Part shown: positions 21,414 through 31,787 of the stretch, in pieces
Position numbering within the stretch: the stretch's first letter is position 1
Layout of the letters: the number at the start of each line of letters is the position of its first letter
Made by a program: the position numbers and the translations under genes
Notes under the pieces: model-generated
The model's input: only the letters and a program-made list of their open reading frames with translations
What the model was told of the DNA's origin: nothing
The model's database searches: none
Assembly: GCA_963930645.1 (NCBI GenBank)
Contig: OZ005649.1
Location: forward strand, 77,305,126 to 77,369,125
DNA length: 64,000 bases
Direction: 5' to 3'
Source: Salticus scenicus
Taxonomy: Eukaryota > Arthropoda > Arachnida > Araneae > Salticidae

Positions 21414-21746
21414 TAACAATTATATTGCCAATATTGGATGCGTACCGATTTGTACTTTAAGATTTTGAATGGATACTTAAGATTTTGAATGGATACATTT
21501 ATAACTGAAGTCCCTGAGATATAAATTTATATATAAACTATTATCAACCAACTTAAAAAAATTTCAAGATTGGCAAAAAAATATTATTTTGAAATCAAAA
21601 ACTATAAAATCGAAATGATAAATTTTGAAAAATTTTCCAGATTGGTGAAAAATGGCAAAGTCCCAAAAAAATAGTATCTTGAAAAAATTATAGAAATATA
21701 AAATCAACCAAAGACACTTTAGCATGATATATATATGTTAGCTAAT

Positions 21747-21839
21747 GTCAATCAACCAATCACCCAACCTTAAAAAAAAAAAAAAAAAAAAAATGTTTTT
21801 TTTTTTTTTTTTTCAAGGTTGGTTGATTAGTTGATTGAC
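21747..21839. repeat. poly(A)-poly(T) inverted repeat, GATT/GGTT arms
   Basis: Arms TCAATCAACCAATCACCCAA and the imperfect complement ending GGTTGATTAGTTGATTGA. The same arm type is found at 14,437. Confidence 0.8.
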
Positions 21840-21889
21840 TCTAGATAACCTATATATATCATGCTAAAGTATCTACACTATCATTGTCC

Positions 21890-22060
21890 AGCAATGCTTA
21901 TTTGTTTCAGCGTCTATAAAAATCTTTACCGCATCGTGTTTCCGTAGCAAATGAGTTATGCAATATCCTGTTTTCGCGTTCAGCGACAATAATTCTATAA
22001 ATAGCCTTATCTTATCCTGTTTTCGTAGAAAATGAGTTATGCAACATCCTGCCTTCAGAT
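21890..22060. promoter_or_regulatory. repeated upstream elements of the 446-aa gene
   Basis: GAGTTATGCAA occurs three times with ATCCTGTTTTCG and CTATAAA between. Similar CATCCTGTTTT plus TATAAATAACTTTATC blocks precede the RING gene at 58,019. Confidence 0.5.
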
Positions 22061-22064
22061 CGAC

Positions 22065-22100
22065 TATATAAGCTCTGCCATTCGATCGAATAGTCATTCT
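22065..22100 (+). promoter_or_regulatory. promoter of the 446-aa gene
   Basis: TATATAAG at 22,065 is followed by GTCATTCTC at about 22,092. The first ATG after it (22,125) is followed at once by TAA. Confidence 0.7.
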
Positions 22101-22190
22101 CTCTTCGGAGCTTGAACTGCTAACATGTAAAAGCATCAATGCTCTGTGAAGAAACTTAAAGCGGCTAACGCTCTTCATAACCTTTTCGGA

Positions 22191-23531
22191 ATGACTGAAC
22201 CTTTTCCGAAAATTCTTTCGACTTCTGTCAAGAAGCTGAAGAAATATCCTCATTTCCAAACGATGATGGGAGAAGTCCATATGTTCTGCCTACATCTGAC
22301 ACCTGATCATAAAATTTCGTTTAAAAAACGTACTCTGACGGACAAGATCCTGAATACGATTCCAGCAATTGGCAGAGAGGCCAAGACAATCTATCCGCTG
22401 AGACCTCAAGACATAAAATGGATCACTGTTATGAACAGATTCAAAAGACCCCCCAGCGAAGCCAACAGAGTCAACGCTGATATGAGAATTGGTTTCAAGT
22501 GTCCCCATAACCAATTTCTGGTGAAAGGTCATTTCACGTTTGGACAGAGAACGGTTGGGCAAGGATGCGCCCATATTATCCAGACGTTGGACGCACCATT
22601 GTTATTCTATGTGAGACCCCCCAACGAGACACGAGTGAGATCTGACAGCAGATATTTCTCAGGGGACAAGCTTCACTTCTACGAAAGGTTCATATTGATT
22701 GCTCGCTCGAGCTACAAGATACCTGCTGGCACTACCTATATTTTATTTACGACCCAAAAGAATTTCTTCAGTCTACATGTTGTGCGGGAGAGCTTGAAGC
22801 TGGGTTTCAAGGTAAAAAATCCGTTGGTAGAAAGAATCACGAAAATAGATGGGATGTATGAGGTATCTGTGCCAACACCTATGATACCTCATATGGATGA
22901 TGATGACGAGCCACCCTCTGAATATATTCAAACAGCTCCAATCTCAGAGCCAGAACCATCCCAAGAACCATCCCAAGAGCCAGAGCCAGAAACCGATTTG
23001 CCAGAAATCTATTTGCCGACGAACCCCCCTGTTGTATTGGACAAAACAATAACCGTGGTCACTACAAATTATGCAGAACAATATAACTCTCAAATCTGGA
23101 AAGTATTGACAGATCCCCTTAAAAACAACTTCGTACGTACCTACGGGCCTGATCTACCTGGAATGGATATGAGAACTGCATCGGTAAAACGTAAGGCCGA
23201 AAAGAATCCCAAGCGTTTAAAGAAAGCTAAGCTCACTTTCAAGGACACTGCAACAAATACAGAGCCTGAAACTAGAGAACCAGAGCCTGCACCTATTGCA
23301 AATCCAGAGCCTGCACCTATTGAACATTCAATACCTTTTGTTGAAAATCCAGGATTTCATAGTGAATGGCCTATTCAAAGCCCAGCGGTACCTGAAGATC
23401 TTAATAATATAGTATGCTCTCCCATGCCAGATCAGCTACTACTAGACTCTATGATGAAAGATCTCCTGACACCTGGCACTCTAGAATATATAATAGATGA
23501 GTCCAAACAGCCAAATTACATATCACTCTAA
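22191..23531 (+). CDS. 446-aa protein, possible nuclear factor (left copy)
   Basis: The frame is open from 22,131 but the promoter-proximal ATG at 22,125 is followed directly by TAA in this frame, so the first usable ATG is 22,191 (MTEPFPKILS). Residues about 20-220 form a folded-looking region rich in aromatic and beta-type residues (GHFTFGQRTVGQGCAHII; GTTYILFTTQKNFF). Then come an acidic DDDDE stretch, EPEPSQEP repeats, a basic KRKAEKNPKRLKKAK run that fits a nuclear localisation signal, and an acidic-hydrophobic end (LLLDSMMKDLLTPG) like an activation domain. The layout suggests a nuclear regulator, but no family is recognised. Both arms encode the identical protein. Confidence 0.78.
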   Translation: MTEPFPKILSTSVKKLKKYPHFQTMMGEVHMFCLHLTPDHKISFKKRTLTDKILNTIPAIGREAKTIYPLRPQDIKWITVMNRFKRPPSEANRVNADMRIGFKCPHNQFLVKGHFTFGQRTVGQGCAHIIQTLDAPLLFYVRPPNETRVRSDSRYFSGDKLHFYERFILIARSSYKIPAGTTYILFTTQKNFFSLHVVRESLKLGFKVKNPLVERITKIDGMYEVSVPTPMIPHMDDDDEPPSEYIQTAPISEPEPSQEPSQEPEPETDLPEIYLPTNPPVVLDKTITVVTTNYAEQYNSQIWKVLTDPLKNNFVRTYGPDLPGMDMRTASVKRKAEKNPKRLKKAKLTFKDTATNTEPETREPEPAPIANPEPAPIEHSIPFVENPGFHSEWPIQSPAVPEDLNNIVCSPMPDQLLLDSMMKDLLTPGTLEYIIDESKQPNYISL

Positions 23532-23543
23532 AAATATTAAAAA

Positions 23544-23640
23544 TTTAAAAAATTTGGGTCAAACGAGGCTTCCTCATGTCAGATTTGTCATTATGACTTA
23601 TCTTGACGATGGAAGCCTCGTTTGACCCATTTTTTTTAAA
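23544..23640 (+). terminator. 3' hairpin after the 446-aa gene
   Basis: Arms of 30 bases (23,544-23,573 and 23,611-23,640) with inner stem GGGTCAAACGAGGCTTCC paired with GGAAGCCTCGTTTGACCC. The loop is longer than in other members (37 bases) but still starts TCATG and contains AGATTTGTCATTATGAC. CCAATATTGG follows. Confidence 0.88.
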
Positions 23641-24037
23641 TCTATCTCCTACCAATATTGGATTTGTAAAAAAAATAACTTATAAATTTTATGAGTAGAC
23701 AAATGAAAATTGTCTAAGCCGTTCAAAAGAATCGCTTAAAGCGGCTTCAGCTATGCCATCCTATCGATTGGACCTGCAAACGGGACAGCCAACATTATCC
23801 ATAAAAATTTAACCTCGATAAAATTGAAACGGGACAAATGTAGCTTTTAAATTGAGATGCTGAGCCAGAAAAACTGAACGCGTAGAGATTAGCAGCTCAT
23901 ATTGTAAAAATTTAAACGTAATTATGAAAATAGTTTTAACGAGATCCAATGATAGAGATCCAAAAAAACGTTAGTAACCAATCGTTTGGTCATGACAATT
24001 GAAAAGCGAATCTTGATGAACGAGGAAAAGATATATA
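23641..24037. other. non-coding, no gene seen
   Basis: AT-rich sequence containing scattered copies of phrases such as GAACGGCTTAGAC and AACGTAATTATGAAAATAGT that recur through both arms. Nothing else is recognisable. Confidence 0.4.
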
Positions 24038-24125
24038 TATCAACCAACCAACCAACCTTGAAAAAAAAAAAAAAAAATTTTTTTTTTTTTTTTTTTTTTT
24101 TTCAAGGTTGGTTGGTTGGTTGGTT
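24038..24125. repeat. poly(A)-poly(T) inverted repeat, GGTT arms
   Basis: Arms TCAACCAACCAACCAACCTT and its complement; the T tract is longer than the A tract. Confidence 0.8.
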
Positions 24126-24207
24126 TGACTGGCTATATATAATTATCTATTTGCCTCCACACTCTCATTGTCTCTCAACATTTGTCCGCATTGGTTGTCT
24201 AGTCATT
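24126..24207 (+). promoter_or_regulatory. promoter module before the MSRND mini-ORF
   Basis: CTATATATAATTATC followed by CTCATTGTCTCTC and the TTGTCTAGTCATT lead to the ATG at 24,208. It resembles the module TCTAGTCACTATGTCTCGTA found at many sites. Confidence 0.5.
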
Positions 24208-24285
24208 ATGTCTCGTAATGACAAATATGATAAATTTGAACCTGTATCTGAAACAGGATTCCATCCAATCGTGTCCAAATGCTAG
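24208..24285 (+). CDS. mini-ORF starting MSRND, truncated gene head (left)
   Basis: A 25-codon ORF (MSRNDKYDKFEPVSETGFHP...) directly behind a promoter module. The first five residues equal those of the coiled-coil gene at 62,511, and the nucleotides around the ATG (TATGTCTCGTAATG) recur elsewhere without an ORF. It is probably the head of a deleted gene; independent function is doubtful. Confidence 0.35.
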   Translation: MSRNDKYDKFEPVSETGFHPIVSKC

Positions 24286-24888
24286 ATCTTCCCATTTTAA
24301 ATGAAACCTGTTAATTTTGATCGTGGCACAGTCGTCGTGTCGATCTTAAACTTGGATCGCTTGGCCATCCAAGAAGTCTTCATGAGTCAAGCTGAGTGCA
24401 TCCCGAAACAAACTAATCAAAACCTGAAACAATTGTTGCGTAGAGAGAATCCGTAAAAATTTAACTAGAGGTCTCTATAAAATTTAAATTGCTGAGAGTT
24501 GTCACGACAAATGTAGCAATGAACGCTGGAAAATTTAAATGTAATTATGAAAATAGTATTAACCATTCGTTGAGTAGCATGACAAATGAAAATTGAAACG
24601 TAATTAGGAAATTAGTATCAAGATTAGCTTTTCAATTTAATCCTGACCTTTTTCGAGTTTTGTCCAGATGCTATAAAATTGAAACAGGTGTATCTGAAAC
24701 ATTATTCAATCCAAATGCTAGCGCCTTCTCATTTTAAATGAAACCTGTTAATATTGATCGTCTTAAACGTGGATCACTTGGCCATCCAAGAAACCCTCAT
24801 GAAAATTGAAACCGGCTGAGTGCTATCCTGAAACAGGTATCACGACAAATTGATATGTACGCTTGAAATCTGAAAGATATATAACCCG
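24286..24888. other. non-coding repeat mosaic
   Basis: This contains reiterated phrases (CTTGGCCATCCAAGAAG, GAAACCTGTTAATTTTGATC, TATCTGAAACAGG) that occur in different order at 28,900-32,500 and in the right arm. It looks like shuffled remains of duplicated segments, with no open frame. Confidence 0.5.
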
Positions 24889-24954
24889 TCAAGGTCACAC
24901 GAGTCAAGCTTCAAGGTCACACACAAAAAAAAAAAAAAAAAAAAAAAAATTTCA

Positions 24955-25001
<47 letters not shown>

Positions 25002-25015
25002 GACCTTGAGCGTGG
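24889..25015. repeat. poly(A)-poly(T) repeat with TCAAGGTCA arms
   Basis: Left side has two AAGGTCACAC copies (24,894 and 24,913), right side GTGACCTTGAG. Between are an A tract, CAAAGA and a T tract of about 38. Confidence 0.75.
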
Positions 25016-25439
25016 CTCGTCTATTGCTAACGTACCTTTCTTTTTTTTTTCAAAGTTGGCCATTTCAAACTGACTGTGAAATTTTTCAAAGTCCACGCGT
25101 TTTATCTTTCTATTTTCAAAATTACATTTAAAGTTTTATGGCCCAGCTCCTGTTTCAGATAACCCTCAGCCCGTTTCAATTTTATCTCCATTTTAAATTT
25201 TTACGTGCTAAGCGATATGTCTTCGTTTTCAAGGTTCTTGCTAAGCGATATGTCTTCGTTTTAACATGGCACCTGACTCAATTTTATCATGGCCTCTTGC
25301 ATAGCTGATCCACGTTTGAGCGACAAGCTAAATTGAATTCAATGCAAGGGAGTCGAGTTAACAGATACCGTAGCGCTGAGAAACGTTCAAAATCTATTGT
25401 GAGTCATCTTAAAAGATACCATAGAGGGTCACGTTAAAC

Positions 25440-26115
25440 GATACCATAGCGTGGCGTAAAATATTATCAGTCAATGGAGGGTTAAAAGATACAATAGAAT
25501 GGAAGAAATACAAAAGTTAAAAATAAATTGGTAAAACCTTTAGGGTTTCGTTGGAAAGGTTTAGTAATATTTAATTTTAAATTTTAAGCTCAATATTATC
25601 TTGAGTCAAAATGTAAGTTCGTTATCTGGCTTCAATGAAATGGAATAAAGACAAAAGTTATAATAAATTGGGGGAAAGATTTAGGGTTTCGTTGGAAAGG
25701 TTTAGTAAATTTTAATGTTAAATTTAATGTTGACATTTTATCGAGGTCAATACCATAGCGTGGCGTAAAATATTATCAGCCAATGGAGGGTTAAAAGATA
25801 CAATAGAATGGAAGAAATACAAAAGTTAAAAGTAAATTGGTAAAACCTTTAGGGTTTCGTTGGAAAGGTTTAGTAATATTTAATTTTAAATTTTAAGTTC
25901 AATATTATCTTGAGTCAAAATGTAAGTTCGTTATCTGGCTTCAATTTTCAAGGAAATGGAATAAAGACAAAAGTTATAATAAATTGGGGAAAAGATTTAG
26001 GGTTTCGTTGGAAAGGTTTAGTAAATTTTAATGATAAATTTAATTTTGACATTTTATCCAGGTCAAATGTAGATGACATTCCTATTCACGGGGGTTTCAC
26101 TTTTGGAAATTGAAT
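25440..26115. repeat. tandem duplication of 309 bp
   Basis: The segment starting TACCATAGCGTGGCGTAAAA at 25,442 begins again at 25,751. Inside each, TTTAGGGTTTCGTTGGAAAG occurs twice, so the unit is itself an older duplication. A frame ending NVDDIPIHGGFTFGN (stop near 26,113) lacks an ATG and is not called as a gene. Confidence 0.75.
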
Positions 26116-26794
26116 TTTCAAATTGCCAGGAAAACTTTCAAAAGAGATTTTTCAATTCTGCCTGACCAACTGTAGCAAATTGCCAAGTTCAGTCGGGTCC
26201 GTAAAATGTTGCTACCAACATTGGTATTGTAAAAAAATAACTTATAAAATTTTATCAGATTTGATAAGCTTATCTTGACGATGGCCCAGTTTTTTAAATG
26301 CTACCACTATTGTAAAAAAATAAGTTATAAAATTTATCAGATATAGTATTTATCAGGCAGTCTTTCGATTTTGACCGTTCAAAGGTATCGTTTAACATGA
26401 ATCTGGCTTCAGCTATGCAAGAGGCTATGATAAAATTGAGTCAAGTGAATCTGAAACAGGTTTTATTTGTCATGTCAAAATGAAGACATATCGCTTAGCA
26501 GGACTCTTGAAAACGGACAGCAGGCGTAAAAATTCAAACTGGCTAATATAAACATTGTTGCGTAGAGAGAAAATTTTAACAAGAGGTCTCTATGAAATTC
26601 ATATTGCTGAGAGTTGTCACGACAAATGTAGCAATGGACGCTGTCAAATGTAATTATGCAAATAGTATTAACCATTCGTTGAGTAGCATGACTAATGAAA
26701 TATAACAAATGAAACGTAATTACGAAAATAGTATTAACCAAATGGACTACAGATTAAGGAAGGGACAAATAAATAATTATACATAGACAATCAA
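26116..26794. other. non-coding, repeat remnants
   Basis: This contains TTGTAAAAAAATAACTTATA and TATCTTGACGATGG, phrases that otherwise surround the 3' hairpin of the 446-aa gene, so part of it is a decayed copy of that gene's 3' flank. No gene is seen. Confidence 0.45.
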
Positions 26795-26913
26795 GTTTCA
26801 AGGTCACATGAAACAACCTTCAAGGTCACACGAAAAAAAAAAAAAAAAATTTTTTTTTTTTTTTTTTTTTTTTTGTGACCTTGAAGCTTGTTTCGTGTGA
26901 CATTGAAGCTTGT
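26795..26913. repeat. poly(A)-poly(T) repeat with TCAAGGTCA arms
   Basis: Two TTCAAGGTCACA copies on the left (26,798 and 26,819) and TGTGACCTTGAAGC on the right, followed by a variant GTGACATTGAAGC. Confidence 0.78.
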
Positions 26914-27003
26914 CTATATTTAATATGGCTAACATAACCATAACCTCAGTGTGTCTCGACATTTGCCAGCAACGGTCGTCTAGTCACTATGCCTCGTAAT
27001 GTA
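26914..27003 (+). promoter_or_regulatory. orphan promoter module
   Basis: TTGTCTATATTTAATATGGC, CCTCAGTGTGTCTCGACATT and CACTATGCCTCGTAATG: the ATG of the MSRN head has a P codon (ATG CCT CGT AAT) and stops soon after. Confidence 0.45.
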
Positions 27004-27089
27004 TTTTAAGCAAGATGTACGTTTTCATGAAATCACAATGATATCATGGGTTTTATAGAATATAATAAAATAAACTAAATAAAATATTA

Positions 27090-27191
27090 GAAATAAAATA
27101 TTTTTTTTTATCTGTATTTATACATGCAGACATTTCCGCTTCGCGGAAATGTCTGCATGTTTAAATACAGATAAAAAAAATATTTTATTTC
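27090..27191. repeat. second hairpin family, member 2
   Basis: Core TGCAGACATTTCCGC-TTC-GCGGAAATGTCTGCA with ATCTGTATTTATAC and GTTTAAATACAGAT outside. It overlaps the end of the small ORF at 27,108. Confidence 0.8.
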
Positions 27192-27341
27192 ATACTCAAT
27201 TATAGGTCTCGTAAAGAGTTTCATCTCGCTGATTTCGAGTTTCGGCTTGTCTCGCAACAGGCTTGCTACAACCTGCACGTTTTTCACGATGCCAAATATC
27301 TTATAATTTAGTTCAGTTTGTTTGCCAAGCTTAAAATACAT
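27108..27341 (-). CDS. small ORF, unrecognised (left)
   Basis: From the ATG (MYFKLGKQTELNYKIFGIVK) the frame runs 77 codons; only the first 54 or so look like real protein, because the rest reads through hairpin family 2. The compositional change suggests the true 3' end was replaced by the hairpin element. The right-arm copy (38,992-39,219) is the same until the hairpin. No domain is recognised. Confidence 0.3.
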   Translation of the reverse strand: MYFKLGKQTELNYKIFGIVKNVQVVASLLRDKPKLEISEMKLFTRPIIEYEIKYFFYLYLNMQTFPRSGNVCMYKYR

Positions 27342-27654
27342 CTTTCTACCGTTGATCAGATGCACTCAGTGGGTTCTTCACAAAACTTGAAATTTTTGGA
27401 CACGGGCAGCACCCAATTCAATATTATTTCTGTTAAATGTTTAATTTGGATGCGCCACTAATAAACTCCATTGGGACCTTGATAAGCCAGCTTAAATATC
27501 TCTGATCTAAGAGTTTGGTTCGTTAAAGAGCCAATGTAGCCAATACTAGCTTATAATCGCTCGGCAGCGATATAAAAATGATTCCCACCCGCATCTTTGA
27601 AAGAACATTCGGACCGGTCCTAACGACCATGAGATAGAGTACCAATATTGTACC

Positions 27655-27960
27655 TATTCTAATTTGAAGGGATATGGCTTAGCTATAATATAATTTTGTA
27701 TCTTGATAAAATATACAGACTCTATAGATAAATTTAAGGGATCTGAGTTTAAAATTTTAATTTTTTCGTTTAAAATTTACATTTTTTCTGTAAAATTTAA
27801 AAATTTTAATGACTAAGCTAGAGATAGAGTACCAATATTGTACCTATTCTAATTTTTAAGGGTTTCTCTATAAGAAAAATATGTATCTTGGTAAAATATA
27901 CAGACTCGATAGCTAAATTTAAGAGATCTGAGTTTAAAATTTTAATTCTATATCTTTTCT
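27655..27960. repeat. direct repeats of the AT-rich block of about 170 bp
   Basis: Two more copies of GGGATATGGCTTAGCTATAA-type blocks, each ending TTTTAATGACTAAGC or truncated, with GAGATAGAGTACCAATATTG between them. Confidence 0.6.
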
Positions 27961-28248
27961 CTTGAGACATTTGAAACTTACCGGGTTTGGTTTTACGCTT
28001 CTACCAAATTTGATTATGCCATTGCACAACAAAGCCAGGCATTCATTTTATGTTTATCAGACCTCTGATAGTCTTTAGCTAAAATTAAAACTTGCCTTTG
28101 CAAAGTGGACAACAGCCATACAAATACGATATAACTGGAGACCAAAAATTAAACAGCCGTCATGTAGCAATCTAAAAAAATTATGCTGGATTGAAATTAT
28201 TCAAGCTGCTTATATAAAGTTAATTTAAGCAAGATGACCTTGAAAATA
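27961..28248. other. non-coding, no gene seen
   Basis: Mixed-composition sequence unique within the arm except for its mirror at about 38,085-38,375. No open frame of note. Confidence 0.4.
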
Positions 28249-29583
28249 TAGCCAGTCAAGTTTCAAGGTCACATAAAAAAAAAAAAAAAAATTTTTTTTT
28301 TTTTTTTTTTTCACAGTTGGTTGGTTGGTTGATAATCTTGTCTATATATAATATGGCTAACGTGACTACACCCTCATTGTGTCTCGACATTTGCCAGCAA
28401 CGGTCGTCTAGTCACTATGTCTCGTAATGGGTTTTCAGCAAGATGTACATTGATGGACACTAGAGAGTTAGATTTTTCTATAAAAGCCTATGATCTATTC
28501 TGATTTCATGAAAACCTGCAGTATCTTGTCATTTGTCAGACAAAAGTCTTGTTTTCAAAGCCAATAATGTATAAATATCGCTATCCCATCCTGTTTTAAA
28601 GGAAATGGGTTTAGACATCAGGAGCTAGTTTATGCATGACCTTACAGTAGAAGAAATAAATTCCACTCCCACCCACCCTAATAGATATACTATATATATA
28701 CTATATATATAGACTACAGCGCCATCTACTATAATTGGCTAAAGAAATATAGCTTTAGAAGCCAACTGAGAAATATAGCTTTAGAAGCCAACTGAGAAAT
28801 ATAGCTTTAGAAACCAACTGAGAACTATAGCTTTAGCAGCCAACTGAGAAATATAGCTTTAGCAGCCAACTGAGAAATATAGCTTTAGCAGCCAACTTCA
28901 TCAACGAGAATGAAACATGTTAATTTTGATCATGTCTATCTTAAATATGGATCGCTTGGCCATTCAAGAAGCCTTCATGAAAATTAAAACCGGCTCCATG
29001 ACAAAACGTAGCAATTAGATGTTTGAACTGAGTCCATAACCTTTTACAGTTTCCCTTTAAAATTTGTCTAAGCTATAGTAGTCTGTTTAAAAGAATCGTT
29101 TAAACGTGGATCAGCTATGCAAGAGGTCATGATAAAACTGAGTCCTGTATCTGAAACAGGTCAAAACGAAGACCTGGCAATTGAAAACGGGGCATCGCTT
29201 AGCAGGAAAAATTTAAAATTTAAACGAGCTGGACCATAAACGTAACCATTGAATTGTAAATGCTGGGCCATGCTTAGCAGTAGCAGCCCACATTGTAAAC
29301 ATAATATTTACGAGATACAATGAGAAAGCGTAGAAAGACAAATGAAAAGCTTAAAAAGTCCGTGCCAGTCTATAGCATCATTTTAAATGAAACCATTGAG
29401 CCATCCAAGAGGCCTTGATAGAATCGGCTTACTGAACAAATCTATAGGTGAAATCTGAAAGACGTAGAGAGTAGCAGCCCATATTGTAAAAATTTAAAAT
29501 TATAAAATTCAAAAGTGGATATGTAGGAAGGGTTAAGTTTCAAAGTCACATGACCAACAAACTAACTAACCAACAAACTTGAA
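28249..29583. repeat. long tandem unit 1 (left arm)
   Basis: The unit of about 1.3 kb contains in order: a poly(A)-poly(T) inverted repeat (left arm TTTCAAGGTCACAT, right arm CACAGTTGGTTGG, so mixed), an orphan promoter (CTATATATAATATGGC at 28,342, then CTCATTGTGTCTCGAC and TATGTCTCGTAATG), a conserved stretch to GGAATTTATTTC in complement, (TATAC)n, CAGCGCCATCTAC near 28,718, a 26-bp minisatellite (28,737-28,900), and shuffled non-coding DNA. Confidence 0.75.
28737..28900. repeat. 26-bp minisatellite
   Basis: About six units of AACTGAGAAATATAGCTTTA plus GCAGCC or GAAGCC. Unit number differs between the long units, as expected for a minisatellite. Confidence 0.8.
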
Positions 29584-29618
29584 ATGAACCAACCAACCAA
29601 CCTTGAAAAAAAAAAAAA

Positions 29619-29649
<31 letters not shown>

Positions 29650-31090
29650 CAGGTGCCACGCCCACCCTTGAAGCTTGTCTATATATAATATGGCTAACGT
29701 GACTACACCCTCATTGTGTCTCGACATTTGCCAGCAACGGTCGTCTAGTCACTATGTCTCGTAATGTGTTTTCAGCAAGATGTACATTGATGAACACTAG
29801 AGTTAGATTTTTCTATAAAAGCCTATGATCTATTCTGATTTCATGAAAACCTACAGTCATTTGTCAGACAAAAGTCTTGTTTTGAAAGCCAATAATGTAT
29901 AAATATCGCTATCCCATCCTGTTTTAAAGGTAATGGGTTTAGACATCAGGAGCTAGTTTATGCATGACCTTACAGTAGAAGAAATAAATTCCACTCCCAC
30001 CCACCCTAATAGATATACTATATATATACTATATATATAGACTGCAGCGCCATCTACAATGATTGGCTAAAGAAATATAGCTTTAGCAGCAAACTTAGAA
30101 ATATAACTGTAGCAGCCAACTGAGAAATATAACTTTTTGAAATATAACTTTAGAAATATAACTGTAGCAGTCAACTGAGAAATATAACTTTAGAAACCAA
30201 CCAACCAACCTTGAAAAAAAAAAAAAAAAAAAAAAAAAGATTTTTTTTTTTTTTTGTTTTTTTACAGTTGGTTGGTTGGTTGGTTGATATATATTTGTTT
30301 CCTCGTTCATCACTTTTCATTTATTAAGATTAGCTTTTCAATTTCATCCTGGCCTTTTCATGTTTTTACCCAAATGCTAAGTTTCAAAAGTCTCGATAAA
30401 CTTGAAACAGGTGTGTCTTCTCATTTTAAATGAAACATGTCTATCTTAAATGTGGATCGCTTGGCCATCCAAGAGGCCTTCATGAAAATTAAAACCGGCT
30501 GGGTGTATCTATGACAAAACGTAGCAATTAGATGTTTGAAATCTGACCTTAAAATTTGTCTAAGCTATAGTAGTCTGTTCAAAAGTATCGTTTAAACGTG
30601 GATCAGCTATGCAAGAAGTCATGATAAAACTGAGTCCTGTATCTGAAACAGGTCAAAACGAAGACCTGGCAATTGAAAACGGGGCATCTCTTAGCAGGCA
30701 AAATTTAAACGAGCTGGGCTATAAACGTAACCATTGAATTGTAAATGCTGGGCCAGCTTAGCAGTAGCAGCCCATACTGTAAAAATAATATTTACGAGAT
30801 CTAATGACAAAAGGAATAGCGTAGAAAGACAAATGAAAAGCTTAAAAGTAGCGGCCCTGGGTCCAAATACTAGTCTATGGCATCATTTTAAAAGAAACCA
30901 TTGAGCCATCCAAGAGGCCTTGATAGAATCGGCTTACTGAACAAATCTATAGGTGAAATCTGAAAGACGTAGAGAGTAGCAGCCCATATTGTAAAAATTT
31001 AAAATTATAAAATTCAAAAGTGGATATGTAGAAAGGGTTAAGTTTCAAAGTCACATGACCAACAAACTAACTAACCAACAAACTTGAAAT
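29584..31090. repeat. long tandem unit 2 (left arm)
   Basis: Same order of parts as the preceding unit, period about 1.3-1.5 kb. The inverted repeat at its start has left arm CCAACCAACCAACCTTG and right arm CAGGTGCCACGCCCACCC, again mixed. A second A-T inverted repeat (30,195-30,288; GGTT arms on both sides) sits after the minisatellite at 30,063-30,190. Confidence 0.75.
30195..30288. repeat. poly(A)-poly(T) inverted repeat, GGTT arms
   Basis: AACCAACCAACCTTG left and ACAGTTGGTTGGTTGGTTGA right; the inner bases of the two arms (CTTG and ACAG) do not pair, a swap between arm types. Confidence 0.75.
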
Positions 31091-31742
31091 GAACCAACCA
31101 ACCAACCTTGGAAAAAAAAAAAAAAAAATTTTTTTTTTTTTTTTTTTTTTCAGGTGCCACGCCCACCCTTGAAGCTTGTCTATATATAATATGGCTAACG
31201 TGACTACACCCTCATTGTGTCTCGACATTTGCCAGCAATGGTCGTCTCGTCACTATGTCTCGTAATGTGTTTTCAGCAAGATGTACATTGATGAACACTA
31301 GAGAGTTAGATTTTTCTATAAAAGTCTATGATCTATTCTGATTTCATGAAAACCTGCAGTCATTTGTCAGACAAAAGTCTTGTTTTCAAAGCCAATAATG
31401 TATAAATATCGCTATCCCATCCTGTTTTAAAGGAAATGGGTTTAGACATCAGGAGCTAGTTTATGCATGACCGTACAGTAGAAGAAATAAATTCCACTCC
31501 CACCCACCCTAATAGATATACTATATATATACTATATATATAGACTGCAGCGCCATCTACAATGATTGGCTAAAGAAATATAGCTTTAGCAGCCAACTTA
31601 GAAATATAACTGTAGCAGCCAACTGAGAAATATAACTTTAGAAATATAACTTTAGAAATATGACTGTAGCAGTCAACTGAGAAATATAACTTTAGAAATA
31701 TAACTTTAGAAAACAACCAACCAACCTTGAAAAAAAAAAAAA

Positions 31743-31787
<45 letters not shown>

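Noticed and set aside
21873..22280. 135-codon minus-strand frame opposite the start of the 446-aa gene
   Set aside because: It overlaps promoter repeats and the conserved gene on the other strand, lacks a promoter of its own, and has no 3' hairpin.
15011..23640. Bacterial rho-independent terminators
   Set aside because: The hairpins have A/T runs on both sides and the genes have TATA boxes with eukaryotic spacing, no ribosome binding sites, and animal retroelements next door.
25910..26113. 67-codon frame ending HGGFTFGN
   Set aside because: No ATG start, it lies in the 309-bp duplication, and it is supported only by mirror copies.
28737..28900. Regular short repeats as a CRISPR array
   Set aside because: Units of 26 bp are directly adjacent without unique spacers, no cas genes are present, and the context is eukaryotic.
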